DNA from: Drechmeria coniospora
Lineage: Eukaryota > Ascomycota > Sordariomycetes > Hypocreales > Ophiocordycipitaceae
Length of the DNA: 64,000 nucleotides
Assembly: GCF_001625195.1 (NCBI RefSeq)
Contig: NC_054391.1
Coordinates: forward strand, 6,211,157 to 6,275,156
Direction of reading: 5' to 3'
This document shows, piece by piece, positions 1 through 12,497 of the stretch. The stretch's first letter is position 1, and each line of letters opens with the position of its first letter. The position numbers were made by a program, and so were the translations under genes. Below the pieces are notes generated by a model. The model did no database searches. It had not been told where the DNA came from and worked only from the letters and a program-made list of their open reading frames with translations.

Positions 1-3000
1 CATCATCAGAAGCACAATCTGGCTGAGCTTCTCACAGTATTGACGGCTGGCGAGGAAGGCCTTGATACAGAGTTCCTCGAACCACTTGAAGCTCTGGTGC
101 TCCATGGATCCTCCCATGACTGCGACCATCTCGTTTGTCAGCTTGAACGGCGCCCGCTCAAACTTGATGCCGCCGGGGGCGATATCGAAGCAGAAGCCGA
201 AGTCGATGTGGAGGATGTGTCCTGCGTCGTCGATCATGATGTTGCCATTGTGACGGTCCTTAAACTGCAGGAGGAAGGAGATTATGGAGTAGGCTGCCAT
301 AGATTTGACGAAATTGTTGCGGGCTCGCTGGAAGCGCAGCGAGTCCTCATTGCCGTACTTGGAAACGAAATAGTCGTAGAGCCCGTTGACTGCTTCGCGG
401 CCGAGCATGTCGCGGGAAATGGAGTTGGGCAGGACATCGATGACTCCACATCCGGGAGCAGTGGCTGTGACGCGATACGGGAAGACGTACACGTCCAGCC
501 CAACATTGTGGAAAATACCACGGAATGCAGCGATCATCTGCAAGGCCAGGACATCCTGCCGGCAGTCATCACCAACTTTGAAAATAGCCGACTGCCAGAC
601 CTCAATGGTCTCTTCCTCGTCTTGGTCCCGGTTATCCGCCGTTTCGAGCAACTCATCCGTCCCGTCATCCCCTCCAACGCTCTTCTTTATGCGGAAGGTT
701 GCCATGTATGGAGCCTTGGCGTGGCTCTGCAGAGGCTTGCCAGACTTTCGATCGATGCCGATGACGACCCCATCGGGATTGCTGGGAAGATAGACACCTA
801 CTTCAACCTTGATTTTGCGCAGCTCTTCTTCAATCTTCTGCTTCTTCTCCGGCTTCGGCCGCTTGATGAGTGGTTTGAGCTTTCCGGAAATATCTGTAAC
901 CTCGTCGAAGAAGGCAAACTCGCGATCGAAAAATTCCTTGTCTTCCTGTGCGAAGCTATTCACCATCTTCTCCATTACGGCGTCAAGCCTAGGTTTGATT
1001 TCGTCCGGCACTTGGGCATCATCGTCCTTGTACGAGTTTGCCTTCATATTCCAGATGATTTGGTGCGCGAAGAGCTGGGAAAACTGCGCTGTTTCAAGAA
1101 TATAGCGTTCCACGTAGCCAAGGGTATCGTATCTGAGAGTTTGAACGATCTGGGGAACATAAAAGAAAGTGACATCGACTGAATGGCTTTCAAGCGTCCG
1201 CATGGCGTACTGGATGAGGAACGGATGGTCCTTGTAAGCTGGCGAGAATAGACTGACGGCAGTAATCGGGTTGACCGGTTCCCAGAATAGAAGATACTGT
1301 CAAGAAATGAGCTTACGTGTACAGGCGCAGAGAACAGAACGATGGTTTACCTTTAATTGAGAGTTGACATCGTCAGGTAGTTGGCCGCCAAACATGAGAG
1401 GCAACGCTTCAGGCTCGAAAATAGCCATTTCAGGTGTGTTGAGTAGCAGGGCCCTGACTTCTCTATGAAGTCGCGGGGAGTGAAATCTAGTCGCCAGCTC
1501 AACAGCAATGGCGGGATCCTGCAGCCAAGCAGTGCGAACCAGAGGGAGCAGCGCGCTTTCGGCAGCAGATTTCGGCGCATGGTGGATTGAGAACAAGCCT
1601 GTGTGGTTGTTCAACGGGTTTATCCAGACGTTGAGGCGAGACTGCTCATTCTCAAGTAAAAGCTGGAGCAGCAGCTCTTTCTGCCCCAAAGACTTGACGT
1701 TGCCAACGGTGTGTGCTCCGATGAACGAAACTACTTTCAGAGCGGACAAAACGTCTGAAATCAGGCGAACCTCGGTCTTTAGCTGAAGAACGTTGCTACC
1801 AAATGACCACCTGGGTGAGTGGGCGAACCAACTGAGACCTGCCGAGAGTATTTTCTCTTTGAGTTTCCACTGGGCCGTTGCTCCAATCGTGGTACTGGCA
1901 CGCAAGATCTTCAAGCCAAGCAGGACGATCTGGAAGCGCAGCTCTCGTGCCATCGGATGGGTCGTCGTCGACTCGAGAGCGTCCATGGTGAGGCCCAGCA
2001 TCCGCAGGAACACTCGCTGCATGTCTCCACTACCCAGGCGTGTGGCATTAAAATGGCTGCTAAAGAACTGGAGCAGCCGTGTGTGTGGTGAGAGCATGTC
2101 GTGGACTTGCTGCCTTCTTCGTGCGAGGCCCTCCAGATCACTGGGTGCGAATTCTTCCTTCAGGAAGAATGGATCTGGATGGGTCAAAGCCGGGTTGAAC
2201 AAGCCAACCCGCCGAGTGATTGTAAACTCCCACTGTTGGGCCACATCGTTCAACAGCCTGGACTCGAGTCGTGGGTTTTCGTTCATGACGCCCAGCCACA
2301 AGGACACACCGAGCTTTATGGATTGCTTCGTAAAGAGGGAAAACGGTATGCTAACAAGGTGACGAGCGACGGCAGACTCATCCTCACGGCCTCGGCAAAG
2401 CAAGGCTGCGGCTCGCCTCAGGATGTCGCGCACCTCGGCCAATGACGTGGCCTTCTTGCTCAGGATCCTGGCCTCGACATGGGCCAAAGCAGTGGACGCG
2501 TTCGCGCTCTCGGTCACGGTCGATTGGACAAACGATGGCCTGCGGTTGAGGCTCATAAAAGTCATCAGCTCACTTCCATGGTCCGGGAGTGTCTCGCCGT
2601 AGCGGTATTCCTGGCGGGTAGTGTACTGAGCAATTAGGTCTGAGGCAGTATTGATATCGCAGTCACCGACTCTCTCGAGAGATTGCAGGCGGTAGTCTGT
2701 CATGGGGACGATGGATCCGAGCTCCAGCGCCAGAGATCTTCCCAGTGAAACGTGGCCGTAAGCACCTCTGTCTTCAAACTCCGACAGATAAGTCTGCAGC
2801 AGGCCTTTGACATCCAATGGAGCAAGATTGATGGCAGCGTTCACCCAGCCCTTAGCCTTGCGGTGAAGAACATCCAAAGTCCAGCGCCTGAAGTCGTAGT
2901 CGTCTGAGAGTTCAACGGTGACTTTCCCGAGCTCAGAGGAGAAGGTGGATCGAGGTGTGTAAAGATCTGTTTCAGCCTCGAGGCAGCTCGACCACATGAG

Positions 3001-5734
3001 AGAAAGCAGCTCCAGCAACGCAAAAAGCGATGTCCTATTGCACAAGGCAGATGGCACATCTCGTATGATGCGGTCAGCACAGTTGAAGGCTGCCCGCTGG
3101 ACTCGCTCGATGCGATGACAACATTTGCAGAAGATTGATGCAAGTTGCGTGGCAGCATACTGGGCGGAGAAACTTGGATCGGTACCTCCGAGGGTCTTCT
3201 TGAGATACTTGTCTAAAATTTCAGAGGTGATTCCTTCCATTGTGTTGTTCACCTCGGACTTTCGCATGCTCGGCTCGAGAAAATAGGAGAGGACTTTGGT
3301 GCAGTCGCCGGCATCGGCGCGCAAACTCTCGACCAGGTATGCGGCCTGTAGGAATATGACCTTTCGGTAGCTTAAACTCCTAATCTCGGCTGCTTTGGAC
3401 GGTATTAGCTCTATAAGAAGCTTTTTTTGCAGAGCCTCTCGTTCGCTGCTGCTGCCGCGCCGCAAGACTGTGTTGAGTTCAATATCACTTTCCACCTGCT
3501 CGGTCCTCTCGCCGGTAACCAGGGGTGGTGAATGCACAGCCATCGTCTGAAGCTCATTCATGTACATCTTGCCGCGGTCCGTGCTGGCCGTAAAACCGTG
3601 GACTGCTATGTTGAACCACGCATCTCGAAGCAACGAGTAGGCTTCATCTCCAGCCAGCGGTTTCGAGGCGAGGTCGTTACTAGCCATGAGGAGAGCGAGA
3701 GGGTGCAAAAGTTCGCCAATTTCCTGGGCCACGAGGTGCATATCGGATTCCTTCGCGTGATTGGATGATTCGGAATCCCCAAGAGAAATGATGCTGTCCT
3801 GCAAGTGCTCCCAGTAGATGTCGAACAGTTGAGACTCCCGCTTCAGTTGGGAGGAGATGTAGTTCCTCGCTCTCATCACGGCAGCTAGGAGAAACTCCTT
3901 ATTATTGACGATGCCGATATGACATATCCTGCTGTACATCTTCAGCAGGGCACGGAACTCGAGTTGGCCGCTGTAGAGCGCCAGTTGCGCTGCGCCGAAA
4001 ATGATTTCCGCATCGACGCTGACATTGACTTTATCAAGCTTTTGGAGAAGCATAGACTGCGCCAAGGCTGTGATCTTCTCGTCTTGAAATGCTGCTGCAA
4101 TGCTGCAGATAGCTTGAACAACATTGCCGTATACTATCGCCGTCTCTTCTTCGCCGTTCATTTTTAGGGAGATAGAACTTCCAGTAGAGTGTCTGCCAGT
4201 GTAGATTGGGCTCGAGGCGGATCCATCTCCGGCGGTGCCGTTTGCCTGGCCGTTGGTGATGCCCCCACCTGTTTCCGGACTAAGCACATTTCCGAGAGTA
4301 TACAGCGTGCTAATGACTGCATCTTTTGACAACATCTTGAGAACGAATGCCAAACTGTTTGAGGCCGCACGAACGGTGATACGGGACGGCGTTGCCTGGA
4401 CAAGAAATCTTGGAAGGACACGGCTAACCGTAGATGACAGTGAGGGAGAAATTCGGCATATAAGCGCGAGGCATCGAAGTACAACGGATGCCAGGGCATC
4501 GTCTGCCATCTGAATCGGGTCTTCAAGCGTCTCTTGCAGCCAGGTCATGAGGATATCGGCATCGGCAAGTTCCTGATTCAGCAAAGAACATGTTAGGAAG
4601 GTGATTATCGCAGATGACTTGACAGCAAACGCAAGCTTTTGCTGATTTAGCGATCCGAGGCGGACGAAGTCAGCCCCAGCTTCGAGGTGATCCATTTGAT
4701 CGATGGCCAGAGCTGCATATACTTCGATGGATCGCCTGTCTCCATCGAAAAGCTTCCCTGGGTTCTGAAAACAGTGTGTGTCCCCAGACATGAGGAAATC
4801 CAGTATGTGAGTCGTTCTGAGGGTAGGTGCATCAGCCACCATCAAGGTCGTGCTGGACAAGATGAGCCACATGAGACTACGCTGCAGGAGCATGGCTCCC
4901 AGTGGCCGGCCCGACAGAGCATAGTGGCGGAGAAGACGCTTCCATTCCTTCACCTCTCGGTCCTGGCTGTGAGAGTTGCGGATGGTAGACAGCGACGTCT
5001 CGATGGCAACCAGGAATGGCTCGGACAAGAGTTCTTCGAGCTTCTGTATCAGCGCCAGTCGGCCACCGAATTTCCAAAAGTTGGCCTGGGCAGAGGCTGC
5101 GTCAAGGAATCCCAGAAGGGCGAGGGCAATGGTCGCCGTACGGATAGCCTCCTCCAGAGGGGGATCTTGCGGGCCGCTAGGTGACGGGGAGGTGAAGTTC
5201 TCTATGGCACAGCTGCAGGAATTGATGAAAGCCCAGACTCCGTCCGCCACAGAGTCTCGAAGATCAATGAATTTGATGCCGAGCGATAACAGTGCCCCGG
5301 TGACATGGAACGCAAGGGATTCGGTCGGTGAAGGGTCGATTTTCCGAAAGGCCGGCGAGGGCACAAAGACTTGCGAGTGTGCTTCGAGAATATAGGGCAT
5401 CAACTGGTGGGAGAGCTTCTGAGCGTCACGAGCGGACTTAATAGCCGGTGCAGTATTACACAGGGCCAGCAGGACCTCGAACTCGCGAATGGACTGTGGC
5501 GTGTGAGATGTGTCGGGACGATATCGAAGGAACCGGAGCGCTGCTTACCATGGGCACCCTGTCCAGCGACTTGGATTGGCTGTTTCCATGGGTGTTTTCT
5601 CCGCCTCTGCTTTCGACATGGCAGGCCCTGCACAGCTTGTCGAGATCGGCCCGGGCAGCGGACGTTGGGGAGCTCGAGGCTGCTGATAGCGAAGCTATCT
5701 TCTGCAGCGCCTTTGCGCGGATGTCTCGCGTCAT
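1..5734 (-). CDS. STT4: Phosphatidylinositol 4-kinase STT4 (PI4K type III alpha), partial at window edge
   Basis: Makes PI4P at the plasma membrane. Three exons are visible: 5549-5734, 1351-5493 and 1-1296, with introns 5494-5548 (gtaagc...cacag) and 1297-1350 (gtaaac...gacag). The joins are in frame and give about 1,875 residues. The start is the ATG at 5734 (MTRDIRAKALQKIAS), the typical fungal STT4 N-terminus, continuing into FEVLLALCNTAPAIKSA. The long middle exon is the helical solenoid. Exon 3 carries the lipid-kinase domain, including DDCRQDVLALQM, the catalytic loop DRHNGNIMID (about residue 1790) and the activation segment HIDFGFCFDIAPGG. Roughly 65 C-terminal residues lie beyond the left edge, judging from the usual family length of about 1,940. 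It is divergent from the proteasome gene on its right, with about 530 bp between the ATGs. Identity is very secure; the exact exon borders are inferred from frame and splice consensus. Confidence 0.95.
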
Positions 5735-6264
5735 TTTCGTCCAACTTTCTCGCCAACGTTGTCAAAGAAAAACAAGGAGAATGTTTAATAGAAGATGGTT
5801 TTTCAACGGAGGCTTCGTGGACAATCCCAAACCCCTCGGTAGTCGTGGAATGGTCGAGTCGTTCGTTGGCCACCCCGTGCATGGGCACCTGCCTCATTCC
5901 ATGATGCTTCCAAGGCTGATAGGTATGGCCGGAGTGTTTACGGCACAGTGTATGTTATCCGCACTGTGTAACTGCACGGTGTGATTTCGCTAGCTGAGTC
6001 ATCCGAGCTACCCTGGCCTGGAAGCGGGCAGCAACCAGTCAGCCAAGGCTCCCACTTGACGCGCGCTCGGAGCTAGCCAGCTCAGTGTAGCGTACCAGCA
6101 AGCTCCGTCCATCCGTCTGTCAACCTATCCATCCAGAATCCATCCATCGAACCACCCAACATCGGATTGGAACGAAGTCATCTCCGTTCACTCCCATACG
6201 GCTTTTTCATACGGCTCATATCGTTCCTTATAATACGACAGGAAAACGTAGTTGAATTGCCGAG
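5735..6264. promoter_or_regulatory. Divergent intergenic promoter region, STT4/PRE7
   Basis: About 530 bp separate the two head-to-head start codons, so both promoters and leaders must lie here. A TATAAT-like string sits about 35 nt upstream of the PRE7 ATG. I see no repeat family and no clear binding site that I would name. Confidence 0.4.
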
Positions 6265-7113
6265 ATGGCTGCCATGTTCACGCAGAATCCGGTCATGAAT
6301 GGCCCCAACTACTCCTTCTCCGATGCCCCAAAGACTGCCAGCGGAGAGTTCAGAGAGCATCGCTTCAATCCGTAAGTTCGATCCGGGCACCATGGTCGGG
6401 TGGGTCGCTGCTTACAGCACCGCAGCTACACAGACAATGGCGGCTCGACGCTCGGCATCGCAGGCGCCGACTTCACCATCATGGCAGGCGACACTCGTCA
6501 CACGAGCGGCTACAGCATCAACAGTCGAATGGCTCCCAAGGTCTTCAAGATCGGCGGTTCCACATCCTCGCAAGACGATGCCACGATAGTCCTCTCCGTC
6601 TGCGGCTTCGCGGCCGACGGAACTGCGCTGCGCGACCAGCTGGACACGATCTGCAAGATCTACCGTTACCGCCATGGGAAGCCCATGACTCTCAACGCCT
6701 GCGCCAAGCGCTTGTCCACGATCCTCTACGGCAAGCGGTTCTTTCCCTACTACGTTACGGCCATGCTCGGTGGTCTCGACGAGGAAGGTAAGGGCGCCGT
6801 CTATTCGTACGACCCCGTTGGGAGCTACGAGCGGGAACAGTGCCGAGCTGGTGGCGCGGCCGGTAGCCTTATCATGCCCTTCCTCGATAACCAGGTCAAC
6901 TTCAAGAACCAGTACGTTCCGGGAAGCGGTGTTGGCCATGACCTCAAGGAGCGAGAACGCCACCCACTCTCCCGTGTGCAGGTTGAGACACTCATTAAGG
7001 ATGCCTTCGACGGCGCGGTGGAACGACATATTGAGGTCGGCGATGCGCTGCAGATGTTGATCGTCACAAAGGATGGAATTGAGGAGACAATACTGCCAAT
7101 GAAACAGGACTAG
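6265..7113 (+). CDS. PRE7: 20S proteasome subunit beta type-6 (yeast Pre7; human PSMB1 orthologue)
   Basis: Non-catalytic beta subunit of the 20S core particle, acting in nucleus and cytosol. Two exons, 6265-6371 and 6426-7113, flank a 54-nt intron (gtaagt...cgcag); the product is 264 aa. The N-terminus MAAMFTQNPVMNGPNYSFSD leads into YTDNGGSTLGIAG. The subunit-specific block LGGLDEEGKGAVYSYDPVGS followed by REQCRAGGAA identifies beta-6/Pre7 rather than another beta subunit. The threonine nucleophile and Lys-33 environment of the active subunits is not conserved, as expected for an inactive beta subunit. The next recognisable gene is more than 5 kb downstream. Confidence 0.95.
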
Positions 7114-10100
7114 ACGCCAATACGAGAATCGTTGGGCGCTTGTGTATAGTATAGCAGCTGCTTTGCTTCATTGCCAGGGGTAGAGACACGCAAAACCAAA
7201 CTATTGCGCACTCCAAGCAGGATATCGCCGCCGATATATATATATGTGCAACTGTTTCGCTGGCAGGAACGGATCGCTAACCATCGATTTGACGAATGTT
7301 TATCCTTCCGCATCTGAGCTCAAGGTCCAGATTGGAGAAGTGACAGTATGAGAGAATGAGCCATACGTTGATGGTGGCTAGTCAAGACAGTCGGCCGAGC
7401 CGTAATACATAAGCCCGATAGTCTGTACAATCGTATCAATGACGCAGATGCAATACATGGAGATTTCCTCTGGGCTCCTTGGATCCGGCTGCACGCAGAG
7501 GAAGATGCCTCTGCTGAGGGGGATATCAGAAGCCAGAATCTGTAGGGTGGATCATGTGGGTACGGGTTGCCAGCGTCCGTTATCCTTGTGGAATTCGGTG
7601 CGTCCATTGCAATTGCGGGACGCCTGACTGAAGTTGTCCGTCAGCTCTGCGGGTGTCGGTATTTTGGTATTGGCATGAGACCTAGCGAATGTTCATATCA
7701 TATTGTCTCCTTGTTGACCCAAAGCGTCGGTACAGATACGAGGATGAAATCATATTCCCGAACCAAATTGCTGCGAATGAACTGTTCGGAGATATCCGCC
7801 GTGGCGTTGCTTCGTTGAGCTGAGCATCCATTGCCTCCAGTGAAGTTCAAAGTATCCTGCATTTGAACTTTGCCACCACCAATCTTTGCTTTGCGCACAA
7901 TTGCCGACTGACTTTGGTGGATATTCTAAATCGTTAGTCGATGACCTCACGATGAATCTTCTTGTGTGATTGTTCATGAAATTGCCGGTCAATTATTGGC
8001 TGATACAATAACATGTTTGGAGAGGGCAGGTTCGAACTGGGGGTGACTACCTTTTCTGATGAATTATGGCAACAGATGCACGGAATAATTCCTCCGAGCA
8101 CACGTCATACTTACGTTTCCTACGACGGAATTCCAACGGGACTTGCCGATATTGACTGCTCAATGGCATTGTTGGCCAAAAGGTTGTTTTTAGGTCCATC
8201 GTGCATTCTGAACCGCTAGGTAGGTGTCTACACTACAGGTATGTAGTACGCGATGCAACAAGCTTGCGGTCTCCATCCTCCCTCTACATTGTTGCAGATT
8301 ATCAGGGAATGTTTTTTCTATCTTGGTGTAGGCACTCTGGCAGTAACTTCAGCTGTGTGCAAGAACAGTGGGCAGTCAGCAGTCACTCCCGTTGTCCCGG
8401 GACAATATATTCTGGACAGGTCCTGCGGTGGTGCTAGGAATGTGTATACGACCATTCACTTGTCCCTAATTTTCACTTTTGAAATTGTTCTTTTCAGTTC
8501 GAGAAACAAGCTTCGAAGGGCCTCTATCAAGTTCACCCTCATGAATCAGTGACGCTCCGTTCCACGTTGCCTCCACGACAGTGAGAGGTTGGTATAGTAA
8601 ATAGCGGTGCCTTATGGCCGTCCATAGTTGGCAACTCAACATGACGAAGAACTCTTGTTAGGACAGCAGCTAGCTTGGTCCAGGATTTTCAAGTAACAGC
8701 AATGAGCAGCATCTACCAACGAGCAGCTGGCAACCCGTGCTCCAATATGGCGAGGACATAAGCGAGCGAAGGCATCAACTGGTCTCTTCTTAACACCAAA
8801 TCATAGTTGTAAAATAGTGCCATGCTAACATACACAGAGGCACACCCCACCCAGCCATCACGCTCCCCTCGGACTGCTGAGCAAGTTCCACAAGTTGGTT
8901 TCAGGAATTCTCGCCTACGCACTACTTTCCACCATCATCGACCACATAGTTATCGTGCCATCTGCCCCTCTTGTGGAGCTGGCGATACAGTACCGACTGA
9001 TGCGTCGTACATGGCACCCAACCATCGAAATTCCTCCGGTCCCGAGGCCTGCCCTGCCTACCAACCCAAGCTAGGCGACCCTAGGTCATAGCTAGGCACG
9101 CCTCCCTTCAGCTTTCCTGCATGATTGCGTGCTTGTAGTTCTGTACGGCAGATATTCTCATGGTGGTTGACCTGTCCATGCGGGTGATCAGGGAATCACG
9201 CATGATGGGCCGGCCGTACTCCAGACAATCCCTGACTTTAGGTGCCTGTCGACGTGTCAAGTGGTAAGCGAGGCAATCGTGTTGATGGTGCGTGGACTAG
9301 GTAAGAACCATGGCATCCTAGCTCGACATTTAAATGGAGAACTGACCTGCATGTGGTCGTTCTCGCGCATTCTCCCACCGTCATCCTCGATCAGACACCG
9401 AACGATAATGCCGCTCCCCACACCCCCCCTTTCTTGGTACTCCTCCCCAATGCTGCCATCGTCACATCTGATCGCCGAGCGCTTCGTAACCGCAGTTATT
9501 GCTCTGTTGCCTCAAAGCATCGCGACCCCAAAGGAAGTGTCGAACGATTCCAAGATGCCGGGTCATACGATGTCGATGTGCTCTCTTCCAAGTCGTGCCC
9601 GTAGAGCGAGTAGGTATGTACAAGGGCCTCGTACGGGTGCTTGTTTGTCGGCCGGTCGGCCGTTCCCGCTGGGGGCGGCATGGCCGTTAAACAACTCACG
9701 CAGATGGGGCCGCAGAAGTTGCGGGCACTTCCTCGACAGACGGTTTGAGCAAAAGAGAGTGGCAGACTCGGTCCGTCTCAGAGCCCAGAGCACCTTGGTT
9801 CACTTCGGTGATGGAGGCTTGCACGACCTTGATTTACCATTTTATATCGTGGGTGATTGTTTGGTTGGCTCAAAAGCCAGCGTATCCCATTCATAAGCTC
9901 CTTCCTTTCCTCCTTTCTCTACCAAATGACGTCCGCCTGCCTGACATGCCGTCAGGAAGGTACCTACCCCTTTGTCAAAGAGTCCTTCCCTACCTAACTA
10001 ACCAACCCTGGGCAGCCTAAACCTTCCTCGGGCAATTTGTTACTAGTACGGAGTACTTTAAGCACAATCCTTCCAACTCAGGTGTTGTCCTGATTCCGCC

Positions 10101-12497
10101 GAGCATTTGGTTACCTGGTTTGAAGGTAATCAGTCAGTCGCCTAGGCGTCAGTGCCTGACTACTAGTCACTTTTAGAGAGGAAATAACTCGTGTCAGTAG
10201 CGTCGTTGATCTTTAATCCTTATCTCCTCGCAAGACGCTGTACGAGCTCAGAGCACGAGCAAAGCAGTATCCGCCGCCCCAGATTCCGGAAGATTCCGGT
10301 CCACCCCTCCTGCCTTCTGTCGCTACCACCATCCCGTGACGGAGGCTCTGGACGATAAAAGGTACGTGTACAAATGCTCGTTACTCGGCTCGTTCGGCCG
10401 TCTCCGCGCTCCGTGCTCGTGATTTTGCGAATCATCATGTCAGCAGCGAACGAGTGCTACCATTCGCCCCTTGGCCGCCAGCCGCCCTACAGAGGCATCG
10501 CAAATCTCTTCGCGAGCGCCGTCCAAGGAACCCATACTGCTATTTGTGTTGATACCACCGCTGCTGTCCTAAATTGGTTTGTGGCGGTTCGTGCGACTGA
10601 CAGTGCATTCCCTACTGCTAGCCTAACTTTGCATGATGATGTTCCAACTGACCGTCTTCATTGCAACGGCTAACTCGGCAAGGTTGAGGCTACTCGTACC
10701 GCGTTTCCCACCCATACGATTCGATTGAATATCAAGATTTGGCCACTGCTAGTCTCCGTCCGACGTCGAGGGCTCTTGGCCGTGGGACGAAGCTGTCCGT
10801 GTTGTGCGAGAGAAGGCCAACGAGTTGGCCTAACCGCTGCCACCGCCGAATCCTCGGTATCGAAAACGGTTCCAGCACCACCTACCTAATGAATTGTCAC
10901 TACTGCAAGTGTTTTGCAAGAACAATGGTTGCAGCAAGATACTGGTTGCCGCTCTATCTGTCCTTCGGAAGTCGGGACACGTGTGGTGAAATGTTTTACA
11001 TCTAGCCGACGCGCCTTAGACACGTAGGGACTCCAAAGAAGGGGCAGCCTGTCGTGTTGAAATAAAAAATAGCATCAGTCGCTTCCATTCTGTAAGAGGG
11101 CTTGGTTCGTTACTGCGCTGGCAGGCTATTCCAGGGGCACCTTTCATAATAACACCGGTACGTATTGGCCCTCCTCCTCGCGACTAGGCAGGTAGCCACC
11201 ATTAATATTACATTAGCCCACTTTTTGATGGCTTGTTACTGCAACAGGTTGGCAGCATTATCGAGCGGTCGACAAACTCCCACACCCATCTGCAACAGCT
11301 ACTACTTGCTTCGTCATTGCTATCCAACCCGTATGTGCGTACGTGCATCAAGTTTTGGGTGTCGTTTGCCATGGCATCTTCTTGAAGCCGTATCATCTCG
11401 TTCCTCCGCATGTAAAATCTAACCCCTTGGCCCACTTCCTCCATCGATGCCTAGGATTCTGGGTTTTATCAAACGCCTGCTGTACGACTGTTCTCCTCCC
11501 TCAGATTGGCAATCCTTCACTCAGGTAGGTCTTAGAGCTCGCTTCATTATGGCAGGCCTCAGCCTAACTGCCCTCTAGTCGCTTCGCTGCAAGAAATGTG
11601 TCCCTCATACCTACTAGACGACCTGCCGGACCGACTCGACCAGACGCACATCGATACTCTTCCCAGGATCTAATACTCATACCGACATTGTTGGAGTCGA
11701 CAAGCTGCACGATATTCACTTCTTGTTGTCGATCGAAACAATCGCCACTTCATCCCCTGCGAAGATCCCGAAACACACGTTGACGGCAAAGCTCCTCAGC
11801 ATCTCCACAACCTCCTCGAACCTATCACCACACTTGTATTCAGAACTGGCCCCGAAGCGATAAACGCCGGTAACAAGTAGCCTGGGCCCTGGCGCGTGTT
11901 ATAGAACCAACATTCTCCTGTTTACATCTGAACCAAAGTAAACCGCTGCTGACGGATGGTACACCTCCTCGAAGCATACGACAGCTTGATGGAGATGTGA
12001 AGCTGATCGGAGACGTTGCATTTCCTTTGCAGTGCCGAATCGGAGCAGGAGCCATTCTTTGTCCCCCGTCAAACTCTAAACTTTTGGGTTGGTCTCTTTC
12101 GTCGTCCTCGATCCCTTAATTGGTGTATCAAGGTCAGAGATTTATCAAGAGATCAACCCCCAAGGCTTCCCCAACCGTCGACACACTGACCGAAACAGCA
12201 TTCAGGTCACGCTTGGTCCCCTTTCTATCACTCCTTTTCTGACTATCGTTGCCTTGATCTGAGCAGAAGCACCAACCTTTCACAATAAACTCAAGCTCCA
12301 GAAGCGTCATTAAGGGTGGTTAGACTGTTAAGAGTATTCCAGGAATCCCTAGTCTCAAACAACGATTTGCGAAAGAAATCGCTCGACAAGGTGGCGGTTT
12401 TGCTTGCCATAGCGTACACCGCCACTAGATTACTACCGCCCCGAATAGCCTCAATACATTCTGTCACTCAATTTTGCCTCGCTGTCGATTGGCTACG
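7114..12497. other. 5.4-kb gene-poor interval upstream of the YTH gene
   Basis: No reading frame here resembles a known protein or shows exon-like structure on either strand; the longest frames are compositionally unremarkable. The left end must hold the PRE7 3' UTR, including a short (TA)n run near 7235. The right part probably holds the promoter and leader of the RRM+YTH gene. Only one tacggagtac element was found (about 10048), unlike later intergenic regions. Pyrimidine-rich stretches near 9900-10020 look promoter-like. I see nothing else to annotate. Confidence 0.5.

Noticed and set aside
40..1182. 380-codon plus-strand frame
   Set aside because: Exact antisense of the STT4 kinase domain; the minus strand encodes DRHNGN and DFG motifs.
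5864..5874. Proteasome control element-like TTGGCCACC upstream of PRE7
   Set aside because: One mismatch to the yeast Rpn4 site and not shown to operate in filamentous fungi.
8025..8040. B-box-like ggttcgaac string
   Set aside because: Arms do not pair on either strand; no A box at the right distance.
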